DNA of 17,340 nucleotides from CAZCWX01 sp964502465 (GTDB lineage Bacteria; Desulfobacterota; Binatia; Bin18): contig CAZCWX010000604.1 of NCBI GenBank assembly GCA_964502465.1, forward strand, positions 1 through 17,340, in the 5' to 3' direction. Every line of letters begins with the position of its first letter. The stretch's first letter is position 1. This document shows positions 6,829 through 13,973 of this stretch, piece by piece. The notes under the pieces were generated by a model. The model did no database searches. It saw nothing but the letters and a program-made list of their open reading frames with translations, and was not told the DNA's origin. A program made the position numbers and the translations under genes.

Positions 6829-6908
6829 TCCTGTGCTTGGAACGAAGGGAGAATCACAGGACGTAGACTATATGCGAAAATGTTGGAAAGGAAAGAGGGA
6901 GAGAGCGT

Positions 6909-7040
6909 ATGTATGTACCTTTACAACCGTTAGCTGCTCTTGTCGCAGGGATATTATTGCTCATTATGCCGCGATTGTTGAACTTTATCGTGGCTATTTA
7001 TTTGATCACTATTGGTATTCTTGGTCTTGTCCGACTGTAG
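6909..7040 (+). CDS. DUF3096 family small membrane protein
   Basis: A 43-residue ORF beginning MYVPLQPLAALVAGILLLI and continuing MPRLLNFIVAIYLITIGILGL. It has two hydrophobic helices separated by a short MPRLLN turn, which is the hallmark of the DUF3096 family (typical members carry PRLLNYIVAIYLIxIG). A purine-rich AGGGAGAG lies 6-13 bases before the ATG. It is probably an inner-membrane peptide; its function is not known. It follows the glycine-zipper pseudogene by 80 bases on the same strand and converges on the mlaC-like gene. Such small hydrophobic genes often accompany envelope-stress or osmotic-stress genes, which fits this neighbourhood. Confidence 0.8.
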   Translation: MYVPLQPLAALVAGILLLIMPRLLNFIVAIYLITIGILGLVRL

Positions 7041-7099
7041 CCACCCATCCCAGGCTGCTGCAAGAGGGTACAATTGTCCCCCCTGCTCCTTACTACTGC

Positions 7100-7744
7100 T
7101 CAGGTTGCCTGAAGCGCTTTCAGTTTCTGTTCTATAACCTGGACGAGTCCATCAAAGGACGAGTCCGCAATGATGCGAGCGAATTGATTGCGGTAGTTCT
7201 GGACCATGCTGACATTCTCTGCCACCACATCGTAGACGAACCATTCTCCCTCTTGCTGATGCAGCCGGTATACGATCGATAACGGTTTCTCTTGGGAGGG
7301 GGACTGAATCCGTGTCTGGACCTCGGCGAAATCTCCCTCGACATGTTCACTGTCAAAGAAAAACTGCGCGTCTTTAGTATAGCGGTCCAACGTGTTGCTA
7401 TAGTTGTTCTTCACCAACTGAATAAAGATCTGGACGAAGTGTGCTCTTTGCTTATCGGTGAGCTGGCGCCAGTGAACCCCGAGGGAGCGCTGGGCAATCT
7501 CTTCAGGAGCAAATCTGGGTAAGATGATCTCCCACATCTTGTCGATCCGCTCTTGCCGGTGGCCGTCGCCTTGATACTCAGGGTGCTCAAGGACAGCGAG
7601 GGCTTGGCTCGTGGTAGAGCGGATAATTTCTAAAGGAGACGGCGAAGCCCAGCCGCGTACGTGCCAGAGAAAACCACTTACGACAACCAGAATACCGACA
7701 ATCAAAAATCTTCCTAATAATGATCGAGATTGATGCCTACTCAT
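7100..7744 (-). CDS. MlaC/Ttg2D-like periplasmic phospholipid-binding protein
   Basis: A 214-residue protein with an N-terminal signal or membrane segment (residues about 11-34, LGRFLIVGILVVVSGFLWHV) and a MlaC-type domain. Family features include an N-terminal region ending at IIRSTTSQALAVL, the conserved WEIILPRFAPEEIAQRSLGVHWRQLT block, and QRAHFVQIFIQLVKNNYSNTLDRY. The final part (VVAENVSMVQNYRNQFARII, FDGLVQVIEQKL) is also typical. MlaC shuttles phospholipids through the periplasm between the outer membrane and an MlaFEDB ABC transporter. None of the partner genes is present here, so it is an orphan copy. GGAGG lies 10 bases before the start. Its leader contains strong inverted repeats (7766-7848). 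Confidence 0.9.
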   Translation of the reverse strand: MSRHQSRSLLGRFLIVGILVVVSGFLWHVRGWASPSPLEIIRSTTSQALAVLEHPEYQGDGHRQERIDKMWEIILPRFAPEEIAQRSLGVHWRQLTDKQRAHFVQIFIQLVKNNYSNTLDRYTKDAQFFFDSEHVEGDFAEVQTRIQSPSQEKPLSIVYRLHQQEGEWFVYDVVAENVSMVQNYRNQFARIIADSSFDGLVQVIEQKLKALQAT

Positions 7745-7765
7745 CCTTAACGTGCCTCCTCGAAG

Positions 7766-7848
7766 GGGCTCTGGGGGGCGAGGGTCCCCTGGAAAAGATG
7801 TTACCAGAGGCCCCCAGAGCCCTTAAGAGCCTCATGCTTGAGAGGCTC
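7766..7848 (-). promoter_or_regulatory. Highly structured leader upstream of the mlaC-like gene
   Basis: A perfect 12-bp inverted repeat, GGGCTCTGGGGG (7766-7777) with CCCCCAGAGCCC (7811-7822), is followed by a second stem, GAGCCTC (7827-7833) with GAGGCTC (7842-7848). Both lie between the mlaC ribosome site and the end of the upstream BON gene. No T-run follows on either strand, so this is more likely a leader or processing structure than a terminator. Confidence 0.5.
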
Positions 7849-7930
7849 CACGCTCACCTTCCTTTCGCTTTGCGCGTGGATGGGCGAGTCGGGTGTGACC
7901 GCTCTTTGTCCCGTCCTCTTTCATAACTCA

Positions 7931-7951
7931 AAAGGAGTGACCCACTCCTTT
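7931..7951 (-). terminator. Hairpin terminator after the BON-domain gene
   Basis: AAAGGAGTG (7931-7939) and CACTCCTTT (7943-7951) form a perfect 9-bp stem around a 3-base loop. On the minus strand the stem closes in TTTT followed by GAG, a weak T-run. It lies 46 bases after the BON gene stop, so termination of that gene is the simplest reading. Confidence 0.55.
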
Positions 7952-7996
7952 CGTTCTGGGCCGGACACATACGGCCACGAATCGCGTATGTTCGGT

Positions 7997-8377
7997 TTAG
8001 TTGGAGGCGGTCTGCAATTGATTATCTACCTTTTTTACACCTGAGATTTGCTGGACCTTCGCGCTGATGTTAGCCTTTTCTTGTTCAGTGTCTACCAATC
8101 CGTAGAGGGTAACTTCTCCGTTTTCCGTTTCAAGACGAATCTGCTTCGCAGAAGTTGCCAATGCCGGTTCTGCTTGTAAGGACTGCCGGATCTGCTCATT
8201 CAGGCTGCGGTCAGCTTCAGTGGTTGCTTTATCCATTGCTGCTTCCCCTGCCTGCCCAGGCTCCTCCGCGGTGACGCTATGAGGGGCGTCTAAGCCATAC
8301 ACAAATGCCGGAAAGGCAAGAACCGCTGCAATTCCCACGGCCAGGGCGGTTTGTTGGAGCATACTATTTTTCTTCAT
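7997..8377 (-). CDS. Periplasmic BON-domain protein
   Basis: A 126-residue protein. Residues 1-28 are a signal peptide (MKKNSMLQQ, then a hydrophobic core, with likely cleavage near VYG). An Ala/Glu/Asp-rich linker follows. The C-terminal 70 residues form one BON domain: SLNEQIRQSLQAEPAL, then IRLETENGEVTLYGLVDTE, then AKVQQISGVKKVDNQLQ. BON domains, as in OsmY, are periplasmic or membrane-associated and are linked to osmotic and envelope stress; they are thought to bind phospholipid. AGAGGA lies 8 bases before the ATG. It is upstream of the mlaC-like gene on the same strand but separated by a hairpin terminator, so co-transcription is doubtful. Confidence 0.92.
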   Translation of the reverse strand: MKKNSMLQQTALAVGIAAVLAFPAFVYGLDAPHSVTAEEPGQAGEAAMDKATTEADRSLNEQIRQSLQAEPALATSAKQIRLETENGEVTLYGLVDTEQEKANISAKVQQISGVKKVDNQLQTASN

Positions 8378-8804
8378 AAACTGTTCCTCTCGTGTAAGTC
8401 CTGATAGTCAGGGCACGGTGCCCTTTGTATGGTGTTATGTTCCCGAGCCCACTTGTAGGGTTGTGAAGCGAGCTGAATACGGAGGAGAGCGTAATCGAAG
8501 GATCATAATGTTCTCCTTTTGTTTGTTTAGACAGCGAAGAAAACAGAAAGTTCCTGATAAGAAAAACTCAGGGTGCTTGAGACCTTACGGCAGCCAATTG
8601 GCATCTAGGATGGCCTGTGCCTGCCAGCAAGCACGAACACTCACGAACACAAAACCTTGTCCATGATCCTGAGACTGTAGAACAATCACAGTGAGTGCAA
8701 GTGCGTATCGACCTTCGTTTGCTGACACAACAACAGGGGCACCGATGTTATTGTCATCCGGTGCCCCTGCGTCGTGCGTGGGTGGGAGGTGACAAGTGGT
8801 TGCT
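8378..8804. other. Intergenic region between BON and CHRD genes
   Basis: This 427-base stretch holds the BON gene promoter side and, at its far end, the terminator of the CHRD gene (8734-8769). A plus-strand frame (8508-8666, MFSFCLFRQRRKQK and on) has a possible GAAGGA ribosome site but a composition unlike a protein I know. I see no other structured element. Confidence 0.4.
8734..8769 (-). terminator. Terminator of the CHRD protein gene
   Basis: CAGGGGCACCG (8734-8744) and CGGTGCCCCTG (8759-8769) form a perfect 11-bp stem with a 14-base loop. It is followed on the minus strand by TTGTTGTGT, a partial T-run. It lies about 36 bases after the stop codon of the CHRD gene. Confidence 0.7.
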
Positions 8805-9743
8805 TTAATTTAGTGGTGGTGCGGCAACGATCTGTCCACGAATCTCGCCATTAGGATTCGCCAGGGTATGAACGTTGATGTAGAGATTGCCTGCAAATAA
8901 AGCGTCCACTTGCTCGGCGCTGAGAACCTCGGTGGTTCCTGCCCAACTCGTTGGGCCGCCAGTGAGCGTAAAGAGGATATCGCCGTTCTGTCCAGCTGAA
9001 GCAAGGTGAATGTGTGCGGCGGTTGCCTCTTCAAGACTGATGGTCGTGATTGCATAGGTAAGTGTATTGTCGGCATTCAAGGTCACGGTGGCAGATCCTT
9101 CTGAGTCGGTGTCTACTCGTGGCACTTCTTGATTACTCGTCAAATTTGCTATGAAGGCGGTGGGCTGCGGGACACCAGACGCGCCAGTGATAACGAGTGA
9201 CTGTGTATCGGTTGCATACTGCGCCCGCAAGTCGGTGGCGATTCCATCGACCTGCGCACCAGTAACAACGAGTTCATTCTCGTCAACGGCGCACGTCGCA
9301 TCAGTGAGGTCAAACGTGTTCACAAAATTGCTGTTCCCTGGCCGGATGACGACGACCGAGTGATTGACAACCACGGTCTCTTCGCCATCTGCACTGACGT
9401 GGACGCCAATGGTGTGCGGACCCGCAGAAAGCTCACTATAGTTGATCAGAGCAGCAAATCCACTGTTGAGCGGCGTTCCTTCACCGAACATCTCTTCAAC
9501 GTCTTGCCGAGGAGTACAACACGGAATCCTGATGTCCTGTATGATACCGTCGATAATCGGTCGCACCGTAACGTCCACACTTTCGTCGCCTTCAACAAAC
9601 GCGTATCCCCGGACGAGGGTAAGACCAACAACGTGTTGCTCACTGGGTGGGCTTTCTAAGTTGACTATGATTTGAGCCTGAGCTGTTGAGACGCCCACAA
9701 AAAATACGCAGCCTATACTCGCGATCAACCCAATCACCCTCAT
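8805..9743 (-). CDS. Secreted protein with Ig-like region and C-terminal CHRD domain
   Basis: A 312-residue exported protein. The signal peptide is residues 1-23, with cleavage after AQA. Residues about 25-135 resemble a bacterial Ig-like beta-sandwich with the cysteine pair IPCC (near 74-77) and the segment LNSGFAALINYSELSAGPHTIGV. Such regions occur in secreted proteins beginning with an LxSP...V.G motif. From about 196 to 308 lies a CHRD domain, with FIANLTSNQEVP, AAHIHLASAGQNG, LYINVHTLANPNGEIRGQI. The CHRD domain, first named from chordin, is common in bacterial secreted proteins; its role is unknown. GGAGG lies close before the ATG. It lies downstream of the ECF sigma gene on the same strand but about 300 bases away. 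Confidence 0.9.
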   Translation of the reverse strand: MRVIGLIASIGCVFFVGVSTAQAQIIVNLESPPSEQHVVGLTLVRGYAFVEGDESVDVTVRPIIDGIIQDIRIPCCTPRQDVEEMFGEGTPLNSGFAALINYSELSAGPHTIGVHVSADGEETVVVNHSVVVIRPGNSNFVNTFDLTDATCAVDENELVVTGAQVDGIATDLRAQYATDTQSLVITGASGVPQPTAFIANLTSNQEVPRVDTDSEGSATVTLNADNTLTYAITTISLEEATAAHIHLASAGQNGDILFTLTGGPTSWAGTTEVLSAEQVDALFAGNLYINVHTLANPNGEIRGQIVAAPPLN

Positions 9744-10048
9744 AGATCCTCCAAAGAGCAGAATTTTTTGATCTGTGCGGTTAGACCAGGATCAGAGCAA
9801 AAAGTTCCTCGTGTTGTGTCTCCTACATTTGCGCGCGGTTGGCTCTTCTGTGGACTGCGGCGGCGCTGACGCCGCTTTATTTGCGCACAGATAGGGCAAG
9901 AGTCACCTGTCGTCAGCCACAGCGCCGCCGTGGCGGCGCATTCCATAAGGGGCAGGCCCTGCTCCGCTATCCTGCTCAAGAACTGACGAGACACGATACT
10001 CGTTGTTGGGCTGCACAGTGTTCCCCTTTTTTTCTCTTCAGGCTCTTG
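9744..10048. other. GC-rich palindromic intergenic region
   Basis: These 305 bases separate the sigma factor stop and the CHRD start. They contain the inverted repeats described at 9848-9939 and the CHRD ribosome site. A minus-strand frame of 84 codons (9740-9994) runs through the repeats, has no ribosome site and no recognisable domain, so I do not call it a gene. Confidence 0.45.
9848..9939. repeat. Complex GC-rich inverted repeat
   Basis: CGGCGGCGCTG (9858-9868) can pair with CAGCGCCGCCG (9920-9930). Each half also folds on its own: GCGGCG-CTGA-CGCCGC (9860-9875, followed by TTTATTT) and the near-perfect palindrome GCGCCGCC-GT-GGCGGCGC (9922-9939). Further short complementary blocks (CTGTGG with CCACAG, CTGACG with CGTCAG) lie in the same arms. 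The left hairpin with its T-rich tail could be a plus-strand terminator, although no plus-strand gene precedes it. Confidence 0.6.
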
Positions 10049-10756
10049 TTAGAGAGACAAGGGGGAAGCCGCACGATACGTATAGGAAGAGTAGGGATAG
10101 GTTGGCGGTTTCTCTTCTTCTCGGTACGGTTGCAGTAATCTCTTGAGTTCCTCTCGCCCTCGGTGCAAGCGAGAGCGCACCGTACCTAATGGCAGGGCTA
10201 ACAGCTCGGCGATCTCATCATAGGACAAATCGTCTGTGCTATAGAAAAGCAGCACCTCGCGAAACTCTGGTTTTAGACATGAGAGCGCCCAGTGTATTAA
10301 GCAGTGTTGTTCTTTACGTTGTTGTTCTTTCATGAGCAACTGTTCGCAAGACCCGGTTGCTTCAGTAGGCAGTGCTTTCAGCTCAGATTCACTTCCTGTG
10401 TCTTTCTTTTTTTTCTCCAGACGGTTCAAACACAGGTTGTAGCAAATCCGATAGAGCCAGGTGGAGAACTTTGCCTCTCCACGGAACTCTTCGATGCTCT
10501 CGTATGCACGAAGAAAGGCATCCTGCGCGACATCCTCGGCCTCGTGGTGATCCCTCAGTAAGCGAAAGGCAAGCAGATACAAACGATCCATGTGTCGGAG
10601 AACGAGGCCATTAAAGGCTTCCTTGTTGCCAGCACAACATTGCAGGACCAAAGCAGTGTCAGAATCTAGTACTGGGAATGATGAACATTGTTCTTTGCTG
10701 TTGATTCGTCGGGCTTGGAAAGAAGAAAGGGGGCTCTCCGTCTCGTTCAGCACCAT
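10049..10756 (-). CDS. ECF-family RNA polymerase sigma factor
   Basis: A 235-residue sigma-70 family protein of the extracytoplasmic function type. Region 2 spans about residues 42-112 (NKEAFNGLVLRHMDRLYLLAF, then EDVAQDAFLRAYESIEEFRGEAKFSTWLYRI). Region 4 spans about 160-210 with the helix-turn-helix LSYDEIAELLALPLGTVRSRLHRGREEL. An unusual 35-residue N-terminal extension and a Tyr/Ser/Pro-rich tail flank the core. GGAGG lies 6 bases before the ATG. ECF factors usually have an anti-sigma gene next door; none is recognisable. The divergent neighbour is an exported PRC-barrel protein, and the downstream gene is an exported CHRD protein. Either could belong to its regulon, which is inference only. 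Confidence 0.93.
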   Translation of the reverse strand: MVLNETESPLSSFQARRINSKEQCSSFPVLDSDTALVLQCCAGNKEAFNGLVLRHMDRLYLLAFRLLRDHHEAEDVAQDAFLRAYESIEEFRGEAKFSTWLYRICYNLCLNRLEKKKKDTGSESELKALPTEATGSCEQLLMKEQQRKEQHCLIHWALSCLKPEFREVLLFYSTDDLSYDEIAELLALPLGTVRSRLHRGREELKRLLQPYREEEKPPTYPYSSYTYRAASPLSL

Positions 10757-11168
10757 GTTGTACCTCCGACAAAGATGAGTGTGTCACAAAAAAGGAAGGG
10801 CAAATGCGATGCCAAACAAAAAGCTCAGCCACGACTGCGAAAGTTCGTGGTTTTTTTGCTCATCCCTGAGGCATCGTCCTAGAGACGGGACAGACCTCCC
10901 CTTCTTTTCTTCGCAAGATTCGTACAGCCCACAGTGTGTACCTGGTGCCGGGAGGCCCTTTTCTTTTACGTACCACTCTTTTTCGTTCGGCTTTTCCTCG
11001 CCTGTTCGCTTTTTGTGACAAACGAGGATTTCTTTTCCCACTTATCGGACAGAGAAGACGGCAGGAGTCGATGAAAAACAAATGTTTACCTTGCTTTTCG
11101 TACGGTCTCACTTGGCATCGCATTTGCGGAAGACAGAGTGTGCTCAAGAGAAGGGGGAGGAGTACCCG
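10757..11168. promoter_or_regulatory. Divergent region between sigma factor and PRC-barrel genes
   Basis: These 412 bases carry both divergent promoters. The sequence TGTCACAAAAA (10782-10792) recurs inverted as TTTTTGTGACA (11010-11020), 217 bases away, which could be a pair of sites for the same regulator. Pyrimidine-rich tracts occur between 10900 and 11040. A short ORF (11071-11172) with a ribosome site leads into the PRC gene. I cannot pick confident -35/-10 boxes. Confidence 0.4.
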
Positions 11169-11172
11169 ATGA
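11071..11172 (+). CDS. Possible leader peptide of the PRC-barrel gene
   Basis: A 33-codon ORF starting ATGAAAAAC, with GGAG four bases upstream. Its TGA stop overlaps the start of the PRC gene in the arrangement ATGA. The peptide (MKNKCLPCFSYGLTWHRICG and on) has three Cys and a basic end and resembles nothing I know. The overlap suggests translational coupling, but short ORFs of this kind also arise by chance. Confidence 0.3.
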   Translation: MKNKCLPCFSYGLTWHRICGRQSVLKRRGRSTR

Positions 11173-11987
11173 GAAAAGCACTGATAACTTTCGGCATGAC
11201 GAGTGCCTGCCTCGGCTTTTTTCTTACTGGTGTGGCTTTTGCGCAGTATGGGAGCAGCATTGACGAAAATCCCGTACTGATTCCGCCGGAAGAGTCAACA
11301 ATCTACCGACCAAGTGAATTAATCTCGGATGTTATTGGCGACAGTGTTGCAACTTTCGGAGGGGAAAAACTCGGTGCCATTCAAGAACTGGTGATCAATC
11401 CGGAGGCAGAGCGCATTGCTTATGCACTGGTCTCGCTTGGCGACTTTTGGGAATTCACAGGCAAGAAAGTTCTGGTGATTCCTTGGGAAGCCATACAAGT
11501 GAGTTTTGATAGGAGGACGTTGGTTTTGGGGGTAGACGCACCCACTCTTCGAGCTGCCCCGGGCTTTCCTGCGGACCGCTGGCCGGACATGAGCACCGCG
11601 CAGTGGGCTGGTCACGTTGACAGGTATTGGGAAAAAAAACTGGGAAGGAGTTTCCAGGCGACTCCCCAGCCAGGGGTGACACTGTATACGACCAGTACGG
11701 TGATGGGCATGCAAGTGGAAAACCCGGCGAGGAGAAAACTCGGAGCAGTCGAGGAATTGGTGATGAACCCAGACTCAGGGATCATCTCTTATGTTGTGGT
11801 CTCTATCGAGGAGGTGGAGAAGGAGAGCCATACATTCTTTTTCGCCCTGCCGTGGAACGCTGTAAAGTTCCAGGCCAATACACACACTATGGTGGTCGAC
11901 GTGGACAAAAGCACCCTCCAAGAAATCTTCCCCGCGTCCTTGCGTGAGGTTTCGCACGACAGGGTATGCGGCAATGCATTATCGTAA
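11169..11987 (+). CDS. Exported protein with two PRC-barrel domains
   Basis: A 272-residue protein. The start at 11169 has GGAGGAG just upstream and gives a proper signal peptide (MRKALITFGMTSACLGFFLTGVAFA, cleaved before Q26). Two PRC-barrel-like units follow: about residues 49-128 (SDVIGDSVATFGGEKLGAIQ, IAYALVSLG, VLVIPWEAIQV) and about 175-258 (STVMGMQVENPARRKLGAVEE, ISYVVVSIEEV, FFALPWNAVKF, MVVDV). PRC barrels are small beta-domains known from photosynthetic reaction-centre H subunits and RimM. Secreted pairs like this are widespread in stress-related loci, but no activity is assigned. It is transcribed away from the ECF sigma factor. Confidence 0.9.
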   Translation: MRKALITFGMTSACLGFFLTGVAFAQYGSSIDENPVLIPPEESTIYRPSELISDVIGDSVATFGGEKLGAIQELVINPEAERIAYALVSLGDFWEFTGKKVLVIPWEAIQVSFDRRTLVLGVDAPTLRAAPGFPADRWPDMSTAQWAGHVDRYWEKKLGRSFQATPQPGVTLYTTSTVMGMQVENPARRKLGAVEELVMNPDSGIISYVVVSIEEVEKESHTFFFALPWNAVKFQANTHTMVVDVDKSTLQEIFPASLREVSHDRVCGNALS

Positions 11988-12236
11988 GATAGACACGCTC
12001 ATAAGTGCGCTATGCGCGCGTCTGAGCCTCCCTCTTTCCGTGTGTATCGCGTACGCTACTAAGGCCATTTTCACACCTACAGTGCGACGGCACGGCGAGC
12101 ATTGACCGCCGTGTTTTCCTTACTTCATCCAGCCTCTCCTGGCCGTGTGCGGTTTTCTTTTTTGACTGTACGACAACTCTTGCAAAGTCAGTGGGTCTTT
12201 CGCTACCATACTGGCTACCTAAGGCTTGTCTTGCTC

Positions 12237-13013
12237 ATGCTCATGAAGCACCCTCCTCCACCCAAACCGCTTTCTTTACCCAACCCGCTCGATTCGTCTG
12301 CGCAACCGGAAGAGCGTCTCTTTCTCGAAGGTCCTCGCTCGCGCACAGAAGAGTTGTGGCGGGTTCTGCGCATCGCTCGGGAGTTTATCGCCGGATTCCG
12401 AGCGCTGCACTTCATTGGTCCATGCATCACTGTTTTCGGCTCGGCCCGCTTTCAGGAGGAGCACCCGTATTACGCGCTGGCCCGAACGGTAGGGTACCGG
12501 CTGAGCCAGATGGGGTTTACCATCATGACCGGCGGTGGACCTGGCATTATGGAAGCAGCAAATCGCGGTGCCAAAGAGGCGGGGGGACGATCCATAGGGT
12601 GCAACATCCTGCTTCCGCATGAGCAGAACCCCAATCCGTATATCGATCGGTTAGTGACTTTTCGTTACTTCTTTGTCCGTAAAGTGATGTTGGTCAAATA
12701 TTCCTACGCCTTTGTCGTGTTACCTGGTGGCTTCGGCACGTTGGACGAACTCTTCGAGGCCTTAACCCTCATACAAACCGGCAAAATCGTAGAATTCCCA
12801 GTCATCCTCATGGGGCAAAAGTATTGGCAGCCTATCCTGACTTTCCTCAGTCAGATGGTACAGGCTAGGACGATTAGTGCGTCTGATCTCGACTTATTAT
12901 TCATGACTGACTCGGTAGAAGAGGCCTCTGCCCACGTACAGATCCATGCGATCGAACGGTTTGAGCTGCGTCGGAGGAAGGCGCGGCAACGGTCACGCCT
13001 CCTACGCGAGTAA
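12237..13013 (+). CDS. LOG family protein (TIGR00730-type nucleotide phosphoribohydrolase)
   Basis: A 258-residue Rossmann-like protein with both LOG signatures: GGGPGIMEAANRGA at residues 99-112 and PGGFGTLDE at 163-171. FVRK at 147-150 is a further conserved stretch. LOG enzymes cleave cytokinin riboside or nucleoside 5'-monophosphates to base and ribose phosphate; many bacterial members act as general nucleotide phosphoribohydrolases. The start is uncertain. ATG 12237 (or 12243) is preferred, although only AAGG about 12 bases upstream serves as a ribosome site. An in-frame TTG at 12102 would add 45 residues without family similarity. The 30-residue Pro-rich N-terminus precedes a helical region also seen in longer LOG proteins. 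It is monocistronic here. Confidence 0.92.
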   Translation: MLMKHPPPPKPLSLPNPLDSSAQPEERLFLEGPRSRTEELWRVLRIAREFIAGFRALHFIGPCITVFGSARFQEEHPYYALARTVGYRLSQMGFTIMTGGGPGIMEAANRGAKEAGGRSIGCNILLPHEQNPNPYIDRLVTFRYFFVRKVMLVKYSYAFVVLPGGFGTLDELFEALTLIQTGKIVEFPVILMGQKYWQPILTFLSQMVQARTISASDLDLLFMTDSVEEASAHVQIHAIERFELRRRKARQRSRLLRE

Positions 13014-13112
13014 TAGAACAATCCTGGGCTCGTCATATTTTTTGCCCGAGTTGTTTCTCCAGATGAGAGATGTACGATCCCTCTATGCACGATAAAGAAA
13101 GGAACAGGACAC

Positions 13113-13358
13113 ATGGCAGACGACGCATTACAGACAGAACTGGAACGCCTCAGGGCGGAAAATGAAGCCCTGAAGGCCAGGGCCAGTAAAGGCAAGGCCA
13201 TTCGGGTCAGCGAGAAAGGCGCCGTGTCGGTCTACGGGCTCGGGCGATTTCCCGTCACGCTCTACAAGGAGCAATGGGAGAAGCTATTGGACATGGTGGA
13301 GGAGATCAGGGCGTTCATCGCGGAGCATGAGGGAGAACTGAAAACGAAGGAATCCTAG
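13113..13358 (+). CDS. Small conserved protein with N-terminal coiled coil
   Basis: An 81-residue protein with AAGGA upstream of the ATG. Residues 5-26 form a short leucine-zipper coiled coil (LQTELERLRAENEALKAR). The C-terminal half contains KAIRVSEKGAVSVYGLGRF, then PVTLYKEQWEKLLDMVEEI. I recognise this VSEKGAxSVYGLGRFPVTLYKEQW block from small uncharacterised proteins in several phyla, including cyanobacteria, but know of no function. It is likely cytoplasmic and oligomeric. It stands 99 bases after the LOG gene, in the same direction. Confidence 0.85.
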   Translation: MADDALQTELERLRAENEALKARASKGKAIRVSEKGAVSVYGLGRFPVTLYKEQWEKLLDMVEEIRAFIAEHEGELKTKES

Positions 13359-13368
13359 CGGAGAGGGG

Positions 13369-13417
13369 GGGAGAGGCAGGGTTGCGTGTGTGAGTGTGGC
13401 TTTTCTGTGCCTCTCCC
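13369..13417 (+). terminator. Possible terminator hairpin after the coiled-coil gene
   Basis: GGGAGAGGCA (13369-13378) pairs perfectly with TGCCTCTCCC (13408-13417) over a 29-base loop, starting 11 bases after the stop codon. There is no downstream T-run, so termination would need Rho or another factor. Confidence 0.4.
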
Positions 13418-13531
13418 TCTGGGTTAGGGGGTACTCTTTAGCCTAGCCTAGTCAGAATCATATGCAAGAGGTGAAAACACACATGTGAAAGAAAAAATAG
13501 ACATGAAACCGAACTATACCACTTTCGCAGT

Positions 13532-13615
13532 CAGGCAAGAATAACTGCTCGGGAAAACGAGCACATTGGAGACCTTCTGCAGAAGGAATGGCGGGAACGG
13601 TTTTCTTCTTGCCTG
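13532..13615. ncRNA. Predicted three-way-junction structured element
   Basis: An outer perfect 10-bp stem, CAGGCAAGAA (13532-13541) with TTCTTGCCTG (13606-13615), encloses two further hairpins. One is TGCTCG (13546-13551) with CGAGCA (13558-13563) around GGAAAA. The other is the 14-bp palindrome CCTTCTGCAGAAGG (13573-13586), which folds as a 5-bp stem with a TGCA loop. The strand is unknown. It lies 91 bases before the gene at 13707, so it may be a 5' leader element, a small RNA, or a DNA site. No hammerhead core was found on either strand. Confidence 0.45.
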
Positions 13616-13706
13616 TTGCGTCTCTTTCCCTGGGCATGGTATTCAGTACGTGTAACAACCTTTTTGGCGATTTTGCCTCTTTTTTATTGTTACAAGGAGA
13701 GAGGCC

Positions 13707-13955
13707 ATGACCTCCCAGGACGCTCTGAAGATCTCACCAGAAACTCTCGAGGCGCAGGAAGAGACATCGGAAGATGATGTCCTTGTTCTTTCAGACGAGG
13801 AACTTCTTGCCCTCATCGACAGAGACGCACGTGAAGGACTTGATATGAGCGGAGAGGACTATCTGCGAGGACTCCGGGAAAGAACGATTCCCCGAACCGG
13901 CCCAAACGGTTATCTTGCCCACCTCTCCATGCTTGCCTCGCTTATGGGGTATTAA
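13707..13955 (+). CDS. Small acidic protein, first gene of the DUF5678/protease cluster
   Basis: An 82-residue protein with a good ribosome site (AAGGAGAG). It is strongly acidic at its N-terminus (ETLEAQEETSEDDVLVLSD) and ends in a helical part (DMSGEDYLRGLRERT, LAHLSMLASLMGY). No known domain is recognised. Size, charge and position before a larger basic-to-neutral protein (18-base gap) resemble an antitoxin ahead of a toxin, but nothing in the sequence proves this. Confidence 0.7.
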   Translation: MTSQDALKISPETLEAQEETSEDDVLVLSDEELLALIDRDAREGLDMSGEDYLRGLRERTIPRTGPNGYLAHLSMLASLMGY

Positions 13956-13973
13956 GCGTAATGAGCTTGCCTC

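Larger units (their letters stand above)
13359..13706. other. Intergenic region with several hairpins
   Basis: These 348 bases contain no convincing gene. They hold a long-loop hairpin right after the coiled-coil gene (13369-13378 with 13408-13417) and the three-way-junction element at 13532-13615. The ribosome site AAGGAGAG serves the gene at 13707. A minus-strand frame of 66 codons (13458-13658) overlaps the structured element and looks non-coding. Confidence 0.5.

Noticed and set aside
9740..9994. A minus-strand 84-codon ORF considered as an anti-sigma factor
   Set aside because: It runs through GC-rich palindromes, has no zinc-finger anti-sigma pattern (HxxxCxxC), no membrane helix and no ribosome site.
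13532..13615. Hammerhead ribozyme
   Set aside because: Although the fold is a three-way junction, the conserved CTGANGA core is absent from both strands.
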